Origin: Myxocyprinus asiaticus | Taxonomy: Eukaryota; Chordata; Actinopteri; Cypriniformes; Catostomidae | Assembly (NCBI RefSeq): GCF_019703515.2 | Contig: NC_059351.1 | Coordinates: 16,309,501-16,373,500, forward strand | DNA: 64,000 bases | Reading direction: 5' to 3' | Shown here: positions 23,301 to 32,715 of the stretch, piece by piece | Numbering within the stretch: position 1 is the first letter of the stretch | Layout: the number at the start of each line of letters is the position of its first letter | Program-made: the position numbers and the translations under genes | Notes under the pieces: generated by a model | What the model saw: the letters and a program-made list of their open reading frames with translations, nothing else | The model's database searches: none | What the model was told of the DNA's origin: nothing

Positions 23301-24919
23301 GAGACACCATCTTGAGACACAATATGCCCAACATAGCTGACGGAAGTCTGACAAAAGGTGCACTTGTCCAGCGACAACTTCAACCCTTCGCTCTGCAAGC
23401 GGTCCAGCACCTTGAGCAGCCTCTCCTCATGCTCCTCCAAAGTCCGTCCGAATATAATGAGGTCATCCAAGTAGACCAACACTTCCAACAGGTTCATATC
23501 TCCCACCGTCTTTTCCATCACTCGCTGGAAGGTCGAGGGAGCTCCACAAATCCCTTGTGGCATCCGCTGGAATTGGTAAAACCCCATTGGGCAGATGAAA
23601 GCTGTCTTTTCTTGGTCTTCTTCACTCAGGGGAATCTGATAATATCCACTCCTAAGGTCCAATACACTGAACCACTGGCTTCCATTTAAGCAGGCCAGAG
23701 CATCTTCAATGCGGGGAACGGTGTATTGGTCAGGGATTGTGCGACGGTTCAACGTTCTGTAGTCTACACACATCCTTATCTGTCCGTTCTTTTTCCGGAC
23801 TACGACAATCGGTGAAGCGTAGGGACTTCTGGACTCAGCAATAATACCAGCCTCCTTCAGCTTCTCCAAATGCTGCCTAACATCCTCAATGTCGGCCGGT
23901 GGAAGCCGTCGGGACCTCTCACGAAAAGGCTTATCCTCTGTCAGTCTGATGTGGTGTTGAGTACTCTTTGAACATCCCACATCGAATTCATCACAGGAGA
24001 AAACATCCTTTCGCTCCAACATCTTTTTGGCCAACCGCTGTTTCCATTCTTTAGACACAGAAGAATCACCAAAGTCAAATGAATCCGGGGACAGTTTGGT
24101 TTGGCCCCTACTCTCTCTGGGTTTAGAGACGGTAGGCACAACATCAACAGGAAACACATGGGCAATAGGCATTCCTCTCTTAATTGTCACTGGGCGAGAA
24201 GAGACATTCCTAATAGTGACTCCAATTCTCTTGGACTGGACAACAGAAGCAGACTGCACCTCAGCTCTCACTAGCAGTTCCTCAGGAAACCGGGACTCCT
24301 CAGGCTGATCTACTAACAGGGTTTTAGCAGACGAGGTAACGGGGTACTTCAGGATTCCAGAGACCCTCACACTCTCTCCTGGAGTCAACTTCAACGGCTT
24401 AAGGCGAGGAAACCAGACGGTGCCTCTACTGTCGTCGACATCACACTTGCTAACAGCAATAACCCGTTCATAGGCAATTCTAATCTCAGGATGAACAGTC
24501 ATGGTATGCAGAAAATCATTTCCCATCTTCTCCTGGCAAACTTCTACCAGCTTCTTCACCACGGATGTGTTTGTTCCCACCAGAATATCAATGGCTCCTT
24601 TTACAATGGGGTCAGGACAAACCAACACAAGTGCTTCAATGGTCTCTGCCACTCCAGCTACAGATCCCAGAAACTCAAGCCTCAGAGACAAACAGCCATC
24701 ATATGGGTACTGTTGAGAACTTAGGCCCCATATTTCCAAATTTTCAATTGGTGTCAATGGCAGATGCTTCAGATACTTATCATAAAAGGATCTGTACAGC
24801 AGAGTAACTTGCGACCCACTATCGAGCAAAGCTTTCGCATAAATGCCTTCTATCTGAATAGGAAGGATAGAGCTGGGTCCAACTAACCCGCCTGGGAGAA
24901 CAACTTGCTCTGCTTTCAC
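20396..24919 (-). CDS. pol: Gypsy Pol polyprotein (protease, RT, RNase H, integrase)
   Basis: An uninterrupted 1,507-codon frame. Protease: LLDSGSQVTLL at residues 31-41, with the catalytic DSG. RT: residues about 330-590, with YASPIVVVRKKNGQIRMCVD, MPQGICGAPSTFQ and catalytic YLDD at 483-486. RNase H: HVDACCEGLGG (Asp657), Glu698, QTDNNPL (Asp724), ADALSRRP. Integrase: zinc finger H926, H931, C961, C964, then catalytic Asp992, Asp1051 and Glu1087 (DD35E). A hydrophilic tail of roughly 250 residues follows the integrase core. The listed start is a GTG, but the frame is open further upstream and overlaps the end of gag in the -1 frame. Pol is therefore probably made by -1 frameshifting rather than from its own start. 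All signature catalytic residues are present. Confidence 0.96.
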   Translation of the reverse strand: MKAEQVVLPGGLVGPSSILPIQIEGIYAKALLDSGSQVTLLYRSFYDKYLKHLPLTPIENLEIWGLSSQQYPYDGCLSLRLEFLGSVAGVAETIEALVLVCPDPIVKGAIDILVGTNTSVVKKLVEVCQEKMGNDFLHTMTVHPEIRIAYERVIAVSKCDVDDSRGTVWFPRLKPLKLTPGESVRVSGILKYPVTSSAKTLLVDQPEESRFPEELLVRAEVQSASVVQSKRIGVTIRNVSSRPVTIKRGMPIAHVFPVDVVPTVSKPRESRGQTKLSPDSFDFGDSSVSKEWKQRLAKKMLERKDVFSCDEFDVGCSKSTQHHIRLTEDKPFRERSRRLPPADIEDVRQHLEKLKEAGIIAESRSPYASPIVVVRKKNGQIRMCVDYRTLNRRTIPDQYTVPRIEDALACLNGSQWFSVLDLRSGYYQIPLSEEDQEKTAFICPMGFYQFQRMPQGICGAPSTFQRVMEKTVGDMNLLEVLVYLDDLIIFGRTLEEHEERLLKVLDRLQSEGLKLSLDKCTFCQTSVSYVGHIVSQDGVSTDPSKIEAVKSWPRPQNVTELRSFLGFCGYYRRFVKDYSKVSYPLNQLLQGCLPNKSLKKNRAEHNLEKVCYKASDPFGNRWSVSCEAAFRELKERLTQAPVLAFADPQLPYVLHVDACCEGLGGVLYQDQGQGLRPVAFVSRSLTPSEKNYPVHKLEFLALKWAVVDKLHDYLYGAKFEVQTDNNPLTYVLTTAKLDAAGHRWLAALSAYDFSLKYRPGKQNIDADALSRRPHQRVEDEKGWTNISSSGVRSLCKLPELEKSCGVLSCNGVVTSLGGSPVSGPTAYCNLATLDTNLIPKLSSFDLSLSQQKDPCFGEIWRALKVGDSNKVNRKVHKDLPVVMREWERLGMEGGVMFRRTQAANKARLKQLCLPQKFHDAVLKSLHDDSGHLGFDKTYGFVRERFYWPRMKTDVEQYCQTCARCVQRKTLPKRVAPLSHLSSTGPMDLLCMDFLSIEPDSSNICNVLVITDHYTRYAQAFPTKDQKASTVAKVLWEKYFIHYGLPKRIHSDQGRDFESRLIFELLDILGVEKSRTTPYHPQGDPQPERFNRTLLDMLGTLDPKQKQHWSRHIGHLVHVYNCSQNEATSFSPYFLMFGREARLPIDLSFGVSSDGTSTKSYQRFVKNMQRELKVAYELAEATARKKNEGNKRRYDQRLHYSHLVPGDRVLIRNLGLQGKNKLADRWNSVPYIVQSQMPNLPVFRLKPEDGRGPVKILHRNHILPVGQNLRQRHIVDIVPKPRKRVLRNRKNAEQNPSTEQEVENAPVEQEAETRVNQNFDESSESSNSDDEMYGTWFHVPEELFLTPESGELAQNNEEVSDDAVQENVEQNVHDNIEQSKERVETNESVESVSRLLSEIDSDNLQNVSRVSKICDDVASEVQDLSNVNETGVNQGISAEMMENCRRSQRERTVPKRFTYDTIGEPKFVPVIAQTKVVSPVRYCSTVFLRMNVPSKRLGTCSVNLPIRH

Positions 24920-24969
24920 TCTCTTGCACTTTGTGGAACGTGTCTTACCCGGAGCTTCAGGCCGTTCCT

Positions 24970-26376
24970 CTACTGAGCCCCGGGGAAGTTTCCCGTCGGC
25001 CGTTTCAATCTGATGAGTCGCTGATTTACTTTCCTCAAATTTTCCTCATTAACACAGTCACGTTGTAAGTGCCCATCTTCACCACACTTATAGCAGAAGA
25101 TGTTTGAGTTACCCACATGTGCTCTGTTTGGTGTTCTCCTCTCTGTAGATGTAGTTAGGCTATGCATTGCAGGAATGTCCTGAGTCACAGTTTCACTTGC
25201 TGCAATTGATAAGCGTGACACCTCACTCTTCAACCCTCTAATCTCTTTTTTCAATTTCTCAATTTCTGAATCAGCAGGATTAGTTTTAACAGATGCCTCG
25301 CTCTTTGTGGAAGACACAGCAGACACAGCTACCCTAGGCTGGACTGAGTTTCGACTGTGCATCATGTTCTCTTCTTCCCTAACCTCTTTCAAAAGTTCAT
25401 TGAAGGATGGTGGGTCACACAATTTGTGTGTCATCCTCAAGCGAAGAGCTACCATGTCACTAGGAAGGGCTCCTCTGATTATCTGCTGCATACGAAACTG
25501 GTTCATTTCAGAGAGATCAATGCCTCTTTTGTGCAAAATACTGTGTAACAACTTGTCTAGTCTCAGTATGTATGTTGAGAGCTTTTCTCCCACATTCTGA
25601 AAAGTACTCCGAAACTTTAACATCAGATCAGCAGCATTTTCTGTGGTGCCAAATGCTGACTCAAGTGCACTGAGATAATCACTGGAAGTTGCTAGTGGAT
25701 TCCCAGTTTTTTCAAATCTAACAATGTCTGCTGCCGGACCCCTAAGACATTCAACAAGTCTTTGTTTCTTAACGTTATCAGGACACTGCCACTCTTCAAG
25801 AATGTGTGTAGTCTGTTCAGCCCAAACCTCATACTCATCCTCACCGTTGGGTGTGGGTGTCAACCCGGAGAAGGTACGTAGCTTTCTATAGCTGGACCCC
25901 TCAGCAGGTGAAACAGCATTACACTTCTGGACAAGAGAGGTAATAGCATCAACAAGCTCAGTATTAAGAGTGGGTGCAGGGGAAACCATGCTTGGGACGT
26001 CAGCTAGAGATTTTCCCTCTTTCTGCAAGAAAGAAAACAGTTTTGAATGAAACTCATCACCGCTGTTTTGCTCAGGTGTTCGAGTAGTAACACTTACAAC
26101 TTGTGTGTACCATGTACCTACATCAGGCCCTCCAATTTCAGCAGGAATAGACATTTCAGAAACCTTGCTAACTGTTTCAATTAAGACAAACTGCTGCTGT
26201 TTAGTCATATCAGTACGACGGCCACGCACTTTGCACCTACTCATGCCTAAAATGGAATCAAGCACATGGTATACAATCCTGTCTTCACAGTCTGAAGGTA
26301 CATTACTTAAGATAATTGCATTCTCAAATGCAACATTCTTCTCACTACACCAAGCAATGACCTCACTTACATCCAT
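24970..26376 (-). CDS. gag: Gypsy Gag, PNMA-like, with CCHC zinc knuckle
   Basis: A 468-codon protein if translation starts at the ATG at 26376 (MDVSEVIAWCS); the frame is open upstream to 26499, but the 41 extra residues look like leader sequence. The N-terminal ~100 residues and the capsid core (YRKLRTFSGLTPTPNGEDEY, CLRGPAADIVRF, DYLSALESAFG, GEKLSTYILRLDKLL, LKEVREEE) follow the arrangement of vertebrate PNMA proteins, which are known domesticated Ty3/Gypsy gags. A short coiled-coil stretch (EIEKLKKEIRGLKSEVSRL) precedes one knuckle CYKCGEDGHLQRDC (CX2CX4HX4C). The frame stops at a TAG 51 bases before the first start codon of pol. Confidence 0.93.
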   Translation of the reverse strand: MDVSEVIAWCSEKNVAFENAIILSNVPSDCEDRIVYHVLDSILGMSRCKVRGRRTDMTKQQQFVLIETVSKVSEMSIPAEIGGPDVGTWYTQVVSVTTRTPEQNSGDEFHSKLFSFLQKEGKSLADVPSMVSPAPTLNTELVDAITSLVQKCNAVSPAEGSSYRKLRTFSGLTPTPNGEDEYEVWAEQTTHILEEWQCPDNVKKQRLVECLRGPAADIVRFEKTGNPLATSSDYLSALESAFGTTENAADLMLKFRSTFQNVGEKLSTYILRLDKLLHSILHKRGIDLSEMNQFRMQQIIRGALPSDMVALRLRMTHKLCDPPSFNELLKEVREEENMMHSRNSVQPRVAVSAVSSTKSEASVKTNPADSEIEKLKKEIRGLKSEVSRLSIAASETVTQDIPAMHSLTTSTERRTPNRAHVGNSNIFCYKCGEDGHLQRDCVNEENLRKVNQRLIRLKRPTGNFPGAQ

Positions 26377-26571
26377 ATTTCTCATCTGTGTCTTTAAACA
26401 ATGTGTCTGTAAATAGAGATAATAGCTGTTAAGCCTTAACGCCCTTGTACACTTTGTCAATAGAATTCTAAAAAAAAATTCAGTTTGCACATAAATCACT
26501 CCAAATTATCAAAGAAGACAGTAAATTCAGTTTCTAGAAAGAAAGGGGGAAGGGGAACAGTCTGAAAGATA

Positions 26572-26589
26572 ATCCCGGACGAGCCCCCA
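26572..26589 (-). promoter_or_regulatory. primer-binding site, tRNA-Pro type
   Basis: Four bases downstream of the 5' LTR on the minus strand is TGGGGGCTCGTCCGGGAT. I recognise this as the 18-base sequence complementary to the 3' end of tRNA-Pro used by proline-primed retroelements. Its place directly beside the LTR supports priming of minus-strand DNA synthesis. Confidence 0.9.
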
Positions 26590-26593
26590 CAAA

Positions 26594-28189
26594 TGTAGCC
26601 CTCTCACCAATGCACTGGCTCAAAATACAAGTATGTCTAGGGGAAATTCAAACTAAAAAAAAAACTACGGGTGAGAGGCACATCTAAATTTACTTTAGTC
26701 ATAAAGAGTATTTATTAACCAAGTAATGTCTAATAATTAAATACAACCCAGGACCTTCAGATTTTTACTGTTTAATATCTAATGTTAAATTTGGAAATAA
26801 CTTCGTAGATGAACCACTGTGCCCACATTACATCGTGTAACCCCAATCTCAACCAAATTTACTCAGATATCCCCTTCAACCTCCCCCTTTCTCTGCAGAA
26901 AGATCACAGGAGATTAAAATACTAAAACACTATTTATTCTTTTGACTTTTTTTCCTCTTATTTCCCTTTGAAACTGAAGCAACTAATAACACTGTTAATT
27001 GAAATCAACACATATGAAACAAAAGAACTTTAAAAATAAATAAATTCAAATGAGTGATCACATGGAATACAAATTTCACACTAAATATGAAACATTCAGA
27101 TTCACATTATACTCAAAATAAAATACATTCCCAAACAAAAAAATAAAAAAAAGAAAATTACCCAGCTGGGATTTATGTCTCTTGTAGGCGCGCAAGGTAA
27201 GAGCTCAAATTAATGTGTTAGCGAAGAGTTAGGATTACTCACAAGATCCCACAAGAAAGCGATTCCAAAAACAACACAGTACCAGATTTGAAGATGCACC
27301 AATGAAATGATCAGCAGATCCAGTCGTCCATGCATCCATCACAAACCATCTCTTCCAAAGATGAATCGGATGACATGTCCAGGCAAATCCTCCATCTTGT
27401 AGATAGGCCCGATCAGCACAGGCCATGAAAGCATGTCGGTCTCTCCTAATAAATCGCTCCACATTCACTCAGTCATCCCTTGAGCTCCGAACACTTCAAC
27501 CATTTCTTAACACTTTAATGTAAAATAAAACACGGGTATTGTCTCTCTTCCGAATACTTTCACAGATGAAACAAAAAAAAAAACAAGATAAACTGCGACA
27601 CTCTCTTGGAGCGTTGCGCACGCACACACTTTAGGTTCACGCAACTGTTGAATATAAACTATAATTTTTGAGCTCAGCGTCTTGTCGACACTCAGTTCCT
27701 CCCATCAACAGTCTTTAAACTGTTCAATGTTTCTACTTTCAAATCAAAATCCTTTACTTTTTCTCAGTCTTTAGACACTACATGTGTGTACCCTTTTCTC
27801 TTGCTTCTTGCACTCCCGAACTCTCTAGAAAAATCTCCTCTTTTTTCTCTCGTGACCCCGCCCCTTGAACTCTAGGGGTCAGATTATAAACACTTCATTT
27901 CTAAACAATTTAAAGGTATCTCCTAAAATACACCTTCCTATTATTTCTACCACTTCCACATAAATTTTAAACTTTTAAACATAAAATGACAAATATAAAA
28001 TTACAAACCAAAAAATAAACAACAAACACCTTTTTTTTTTTTTTTTAACCCTTTTAGACAGTGTTACAAAACGCATTAGTGAAAAATAATTTTGTATACC
28101 CAAATTACAAAAAAATTGTAAAGATTAAAACCTTTAAAGTTATGGAAGAACAATGAATAGACTACTAATAGATTTAGTAGGGCTCTACA
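26594..28189 (-). repeat. 5' LTR of the Gypsy element
   Basis: 1,596 bp, nearly identical to 18566-20158. It should carry the promoter in the minus orientation. A GC box (plus strand ccccgcccc, 27856-27864) lies in the upstream part, and AT-rich TATA-like words follow (plus strand aaactataatt near 27656-27666). Which one is used cannot be decided by reading. Confidence 0.95.
27856..27864 (-). promoter_or_regulatory. GC box in the 5' LTR (candidate)
   Basis: GGGGCGGGG on the minus strand matches the Sp1-type GC box. It lies upstream of an AT-rich TATA-like stretch within the U3 part of the LTR. Its role is inferred from motif and position. Confidence 0.3.
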
Positions 28190-28193
28190 TGTG

Positions 28194-29889
28194 TATAATT
28201 GATCTTCATGATTTTGATATTGCAGTTAATAGTTGAGCGCTGCAGTGGGTCAAATAATTATTATGACACAGATGTGGTTATGCATGCACACACACACATG
28301 CACATGGCCCTCATGGGGGAAGAGTAGAATAATGAGAAGACACCTCTGGCAGCTTAATTACAGCACGCACCTGTCAACATCACATATGGAGCAGGTGCCA
28401 TCTCCTGAGACAAAGTTTCTTTCAGTGCTTCTGATATTAAAGAAAAAATAGAGAGAGAATGTCCCTGTGGAAAACATCACTTTTTGATTTGTCTTTTGCA
28501 ACCTATGAGCTAATTGAGATGTATCAAAGTGGACAGAAGTCCTCAACTGGGACAGTGCTCTCTAACTTCTAGACGTTTTCTTAGAGAGTAAATACTGCTA
28601 CTCTCTCCAGATCTCACTCTCAATATGCTTCTCAAAAACCTTTTTTTTTATTTTATTATTTTTATTTTTATTTTTTCAAGATACACTGACTTCCAGAAGT
28701 CTGGAACCAGTAGTGAAAATGCTACTATTTTGCATTTTTCCAATTAAAAGTGAATTTCTTCATTACATTTTATATTGTCAGCATATTTGAATAAAGAAAT
28801 CAACAGAACAATTTGCTTGCGTTTGCATGAACACTGACATGTACAATATTAATGTACTGGCACCATTTAAATAGCACCAATTATGGTTTCTCAAATATTA
28901 CCTTTCATGTAGTGTGTTATATAGCTGTTTGTGAATGTAAAAAAGTCTGCAAAGTTTCAAAAATCAAAGTGCATGACAAATGGAGTTATTGACTCCCAAA
29001 AGAAAGAACCGATTCTGAACACCTGAAACGACTCGTTAGTAATTCCAGACTTACTTCCTGTACTAACCTACGTAATTTGGTAACAAAAAACCCACCTCTG
29101 GTCTTCACTGGCTGCTCGCGAACAGCTTTGACCCACCCTCAAACACTACACTCAGCGGTAGACCAATCACAACAGACTGGGACATCTGACCAATCAGAGC
29201 AGAGTAGGCTCTCTGAAAGGAGGAGTTTAAAATGAATCCTTTAGAACAGATCATTGAACAAGTCGTTTTTGACACTGGGAAAAAAAGGTAATGCTGCAAT
29301 TTAAATTATGAGCAAATTAAAGTGATTTTTGACCTTGGATGCATGTAAATCTATTGTATGAGACCTTTAAAACAGAATTAGTCATGTTTAAATATGTCTT
29401 TAAAACGTTAATCATTTTTATTTTGAACAACCAGAGATGTACAAATTCTTATGAATCCTTATTGAATCAGTGAATATTGAATTCATGGAATTAATCTGTT
29501 GATTTTATTGTATTTATAATAATTGAGATTAATGAAATGTTTAATGCCATCATATTTATTTAATTCAACTGACACTTTAACTTAATTTGAAATTATAACG
29601 GGTTCATTCTGTTCTGTGTGATTTCAGGTGCCATATACAATTAGTTTCAAAAGGATTATATAACTTTATACAAGCCAATTATCTTTAATATGTGTGAATA
29701 GCTATGAATAATAATGAGATCAGGGAAGGCTGTGTTATTTTAGCATGATTTGAGAATGCTCCAAAAACATTGTGTGCAAATTAAACTTTTTGGAAATTTG
29801 ACTTTTTGTACAAAGGAGTTAACATGGTCAATGTCACAAATTTACTTGCGTTTGATTAGTGATATGTGATTAGTGATATTAGTGAAATA
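28194..29889. other. AT-rich DNA without a recognisable gene
   Basis: Only short open frames are present, with no family signature. A t/a-rich run lies at 28647-28677. Confidence 0.55.
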
Positions 29890-30545
29890 GTGCATAATCT
29901 TAAAGGGACAATTCACCCAAAAATAAAAAATAAATAAAAATAAAAAATAAAAATCTCTCATGATTTACTCACACTGCTGGCATCCCAGTTGTGTATGACT
30001 TTCTTTCTTCTGCAGAACACAAATGAAGATATTTAGATGAATATCTCAGCTGTAGGTCCTCAAAATGCAAGTGGATGGATGCCAAAAGTTTGAAGCTCCA
30101 AAATCCAAATAAAGGGAACATAAAATTAATCCATATGACTCCACTGGTTAAATTTGTGGTTTCAGACATGATACGAGGTGATGTGGGTGAGAAACAGATC
30201 AATATTTAAGTAATTTTTTTGCCTTAAATTCTCCTCCCAGCCCAGTAGGTTGCAATATGTGCAAAGAATGTGAATCACCAAAAACAGAAGAAGTAAATAT
30301 TTATCTGTTTCTCACCCACACCTATCCTATCACTTCAGAAGATATGGATGTAACCACCAGAGTCGTCTGGAGTACTTTTATGTTGCCCTTATGTGGATTT
30401 TGGAGCTTCAAAATTTTGGCACCCATTCACTTGCATTGTATGGACCTACAGAGATGAGAAATCGTTGTTTGTGTTCTGTTGAAGAAATAAAGATATACAG
30501 ATCTTGGATGGCATGAGCACTGAAGAAAAAAAAAAAAAAAAAAGA
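29890..30545. mobile_element. fold-back MITE (family with TTAAAGGGAYAATTCACCC end)
   Basis: The left end cttaaagggacaattcacccaaaaataaaa is followed by catgatttactcacactgctgg and tatgactttctttcttctgcagaacacaaa. The right half (30300-30540) carries related words in inverse order, for example tttggagcttcaaaattttggcacccattcacttgcattgtatgg and tgtgttctgttgaagaa. The element is therefore roughly palindromic, like the Angel-type MITEs of fish; that name is from memory. Related pieces lie at 36775-36836, 40545-42350 and 48920-49135. Confidence 0.68.
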
Positions 30546-30608
30546 TTTTGGGGGGTGCTAAATACTATTCACACATGTTGGTTAAAATATACCCAAGGAA
30601 ATAAGATC

Positions 30609-30995
30609 GTCATGGTTACTTGTGTAACCTCCATTCCCTGATGGAGGGAACGAGACATTGTGTCGATGTAGTGACACTAGGGGGTCACTCTTGGGAGCCC
30701 GAGACACCTCTGGTCTTTGATAAAAGGCCAATGAAAATTGGAGAGTGGTATTTGCATGCCACTCCCCCGGACATACAGGTATAAAAGGAGCTGGTATGCA
30801 ACCACTCATTCAGGTTTTATGCTGAGGGGCCGATATAAGGTCCAGCCATTTCAGCGGGTAGTTCAGCGTTGTGGCAGGAGGGACACAATGTCTCGTTCCC
30901 TCCATCAGTGAACGGAGGTTACACAAGTAACCATGATGTTCCCTATCTGTCACTGACTCGACGCTGTGTCGATGTAGTGTCACTAGGGTTCACTT
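30609..30995. repeat. DIRS copy B 3' inverted repeat and internal complementary region
   Basis: The terminal repeat (30609-~30815) includes the ggtataaaaggagctggtatgcaacc block. The internal complementary region runs from about 30885 to 30990; the inverse of the left terminus joins gttccctatctgtcactgactcg at 30937/30938. The same join occurs in copies A and C. Confidence 0.87.
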
Positions 30996-31749
30996 TACGA
31001 AACGCCACAATTGGCTGAACTGTGTTACGAGAACTGGCGGTGTGTGGTGGGCAGACTACTGTGTGCCTCATAGCTAGCACACCAGGTCGACACGTAACCT
31101 CCCCCAACATAGTTATGAGTGTCGAACGGCCCTTTGGGAACAAGTCGACTACCAAAAAAATAGAGACAGGCACACTTAGTCGTGGCCTCTTTTCGCCTTC
31201 TTTTTTTCCACTGCCTAAAAAAGAAGGGGGATTATCCGACTGGGCCACCAGGTCTAGTTGGGGGGTGTCCCTCCCAAGGGGAAGACACCGCGGAGACCAC
31301 ACCTCGCCCAAAGAGAGGGGGGGATATTTAAGTGGAAAAATACATCACATGGTCTTTCCAACCATGTGGAGAGTCTTCAAGGTAGATCCTACCCAACAGG
31401 GGAGGAGTTACTACAAACATGGAGACTGGGGCAGAGGGGCTCTGCCCAAGGAAGATGCAGTTTGCCAACAGGGAAACGAATTAGCGGAAGATATATAACG
31501 CATGGGGTTAGCCTTACAGGGAACCGCAACATGCAGAGCACATACCCCAGAACAGGACTCTTAGTTAGCGCATGTACTGGGCCAGCAGCAAGTCTCTCAG
31601 AAAACTCGACTGCCACAGGGCTCGGAGGAAGTCAACCAGGGAACAAAGCTTGTGAACACTACTGGGAATTAATGGTGCACGTCTTCAGCTGAAAAGGAGC
31701 TGGAAGGCGCTATGTGCAAGCGATACACCTGGCCGGCTATCCCGGGCTT

Positions 31750-32715
31750 ATCCGCTTGTATTGTGTGCCACAACCTGGGATGAAACCGGTTCCAGCCGGA
31801 GGTTGTAGAACATTGCAAAGGTGTTGGGTGTTGCTCAGCCTGCTGCTCTGCAAATGTCTGTTGGATAGGCACCCCTGGCCAGGGCCCAGGAGGCCGCTAC
31901 ACCCCTGGTAGAATGGGCTCGTAGCCCTACCAGGGGCGGCATGTCCTGGGCATGATATGCCATAGTTATAGTGTCAATGAGCCAGTGGGCGATCCTCTGC
32001 TTGGTGACAGCGCTTCCTTTCCGCTGTGGACCACAGCAGAGAAAGAGCTGCTCAGAGATCCTAAAGCTCTGCGAGCGATCCCAATATATGCGTAAAGCAC
32101 GCACCGGACACAGCAATGACAGGGCTGGGTCTACCTCCTCCTGGGGCAGCGCTTGCAGGTTCACCACCTGGTCCCTAAAAGGGGTCGTGGGAACTTTGGG
32201 CACATAGCCCGGTCGGGGTCTCAGGATCACGTGAGAGTAGCCCGGACCGAACTCCAGGCACATTTCGCTGACAGAGAACGCTTGCAGGTCTCCTACCCTC
32301 TTGATGGAAGTGAGTGCAGCCAGGAGGGCAGTCTTCAAGGAGAGTGCCTTAAGCTCAGCTGACTGCAAAGGCTCAAAGGGGGCTCTCTGTAGACCCTGAA
32401 GAACTACAGAGAGGTCCGATGAGGGAACGAGGAGCAGTCTGCGGGGATTCAGCCTCCTGGCGCCTCTTAGGAACCTGATGATCAGGTCGTGCTTCCCTAA
32501 TGACTTACCATCGACTGCGTCGTGGTGTGCTGCTATGGCGGCAATGTACACCTTCAAGGTGGAAGGGGACAGTCTCCCTTCCAACCTCTCCTGCAGGAAG
32601 GAAAGCACTGACCCGACTGCGCATCTCTGGGGGTCTTCCCGTCGGGAAGAACACCACTTAGCGAACAGACGCCACTTAAAGGCATACAGGCGCCTCGTAG
32701 AGGGGGCAGACAGCC
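31750..32715 (-). pseudogene. DIRS copy B tyrosine recombinase
   Basis: The minus-strand frame reads recombinase sequence from SAPSTRRLYAFKWRLFAKWC onward. It includes the N-terminal SAM-like part (SFLQERLEGRLSPSTLKVY), the first catalytic Arg (ALTSIKRVGDLQAFSV) and the HxxR box (GLRAHSTRGVAASWAL). A TGA replaces the Trp codon seen in copy C (AAG-stop-ATPNTF, near 31832-31834), just before the catalytic Tyr (FYN). The 5' end of the frame is fused by deletion to RNase H sequence read out of frame. The result is a broken DIRS integration enzyme. Confidence 0.88.

Larger units (their letters stand above)
18566..28189 (-). mobile_element. full-length Ty3/Gypsy LTR retrotransposon with PNMA-like gag
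   Basis: A complete 9,624-bp element. It has two LTRs (18566-20158 and 26594-28189), a flanking 4-bp direct repeat TGTG (18562-18565 and 28190-28193), a primer-binding site next to the right LTR, a purine tract next to the left LTR, and long gag and pol frames on the minus strand. Transcription therefore runs right to left. The LTR differences I noticed are one substitution and three single-base length changes in homopolymers, which points to a recent insertion. Pol order protease-RT-RNase H-integrase places it in Ty3/Gypsy. No env-like frame follows pol. Confidence 0.96.

Noticed and set aside
23312..24807. Plus-strand frames antisense to Gypsy pol
   Set aside because: Shadows of the continuous 1,507-codon minus-strand frame.
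18566..28189. Endogenous retrovirus with env
   Set aside because: No env-like frame lies between pol and the 3' LTR; pol ends about 240 bases from the LTR.
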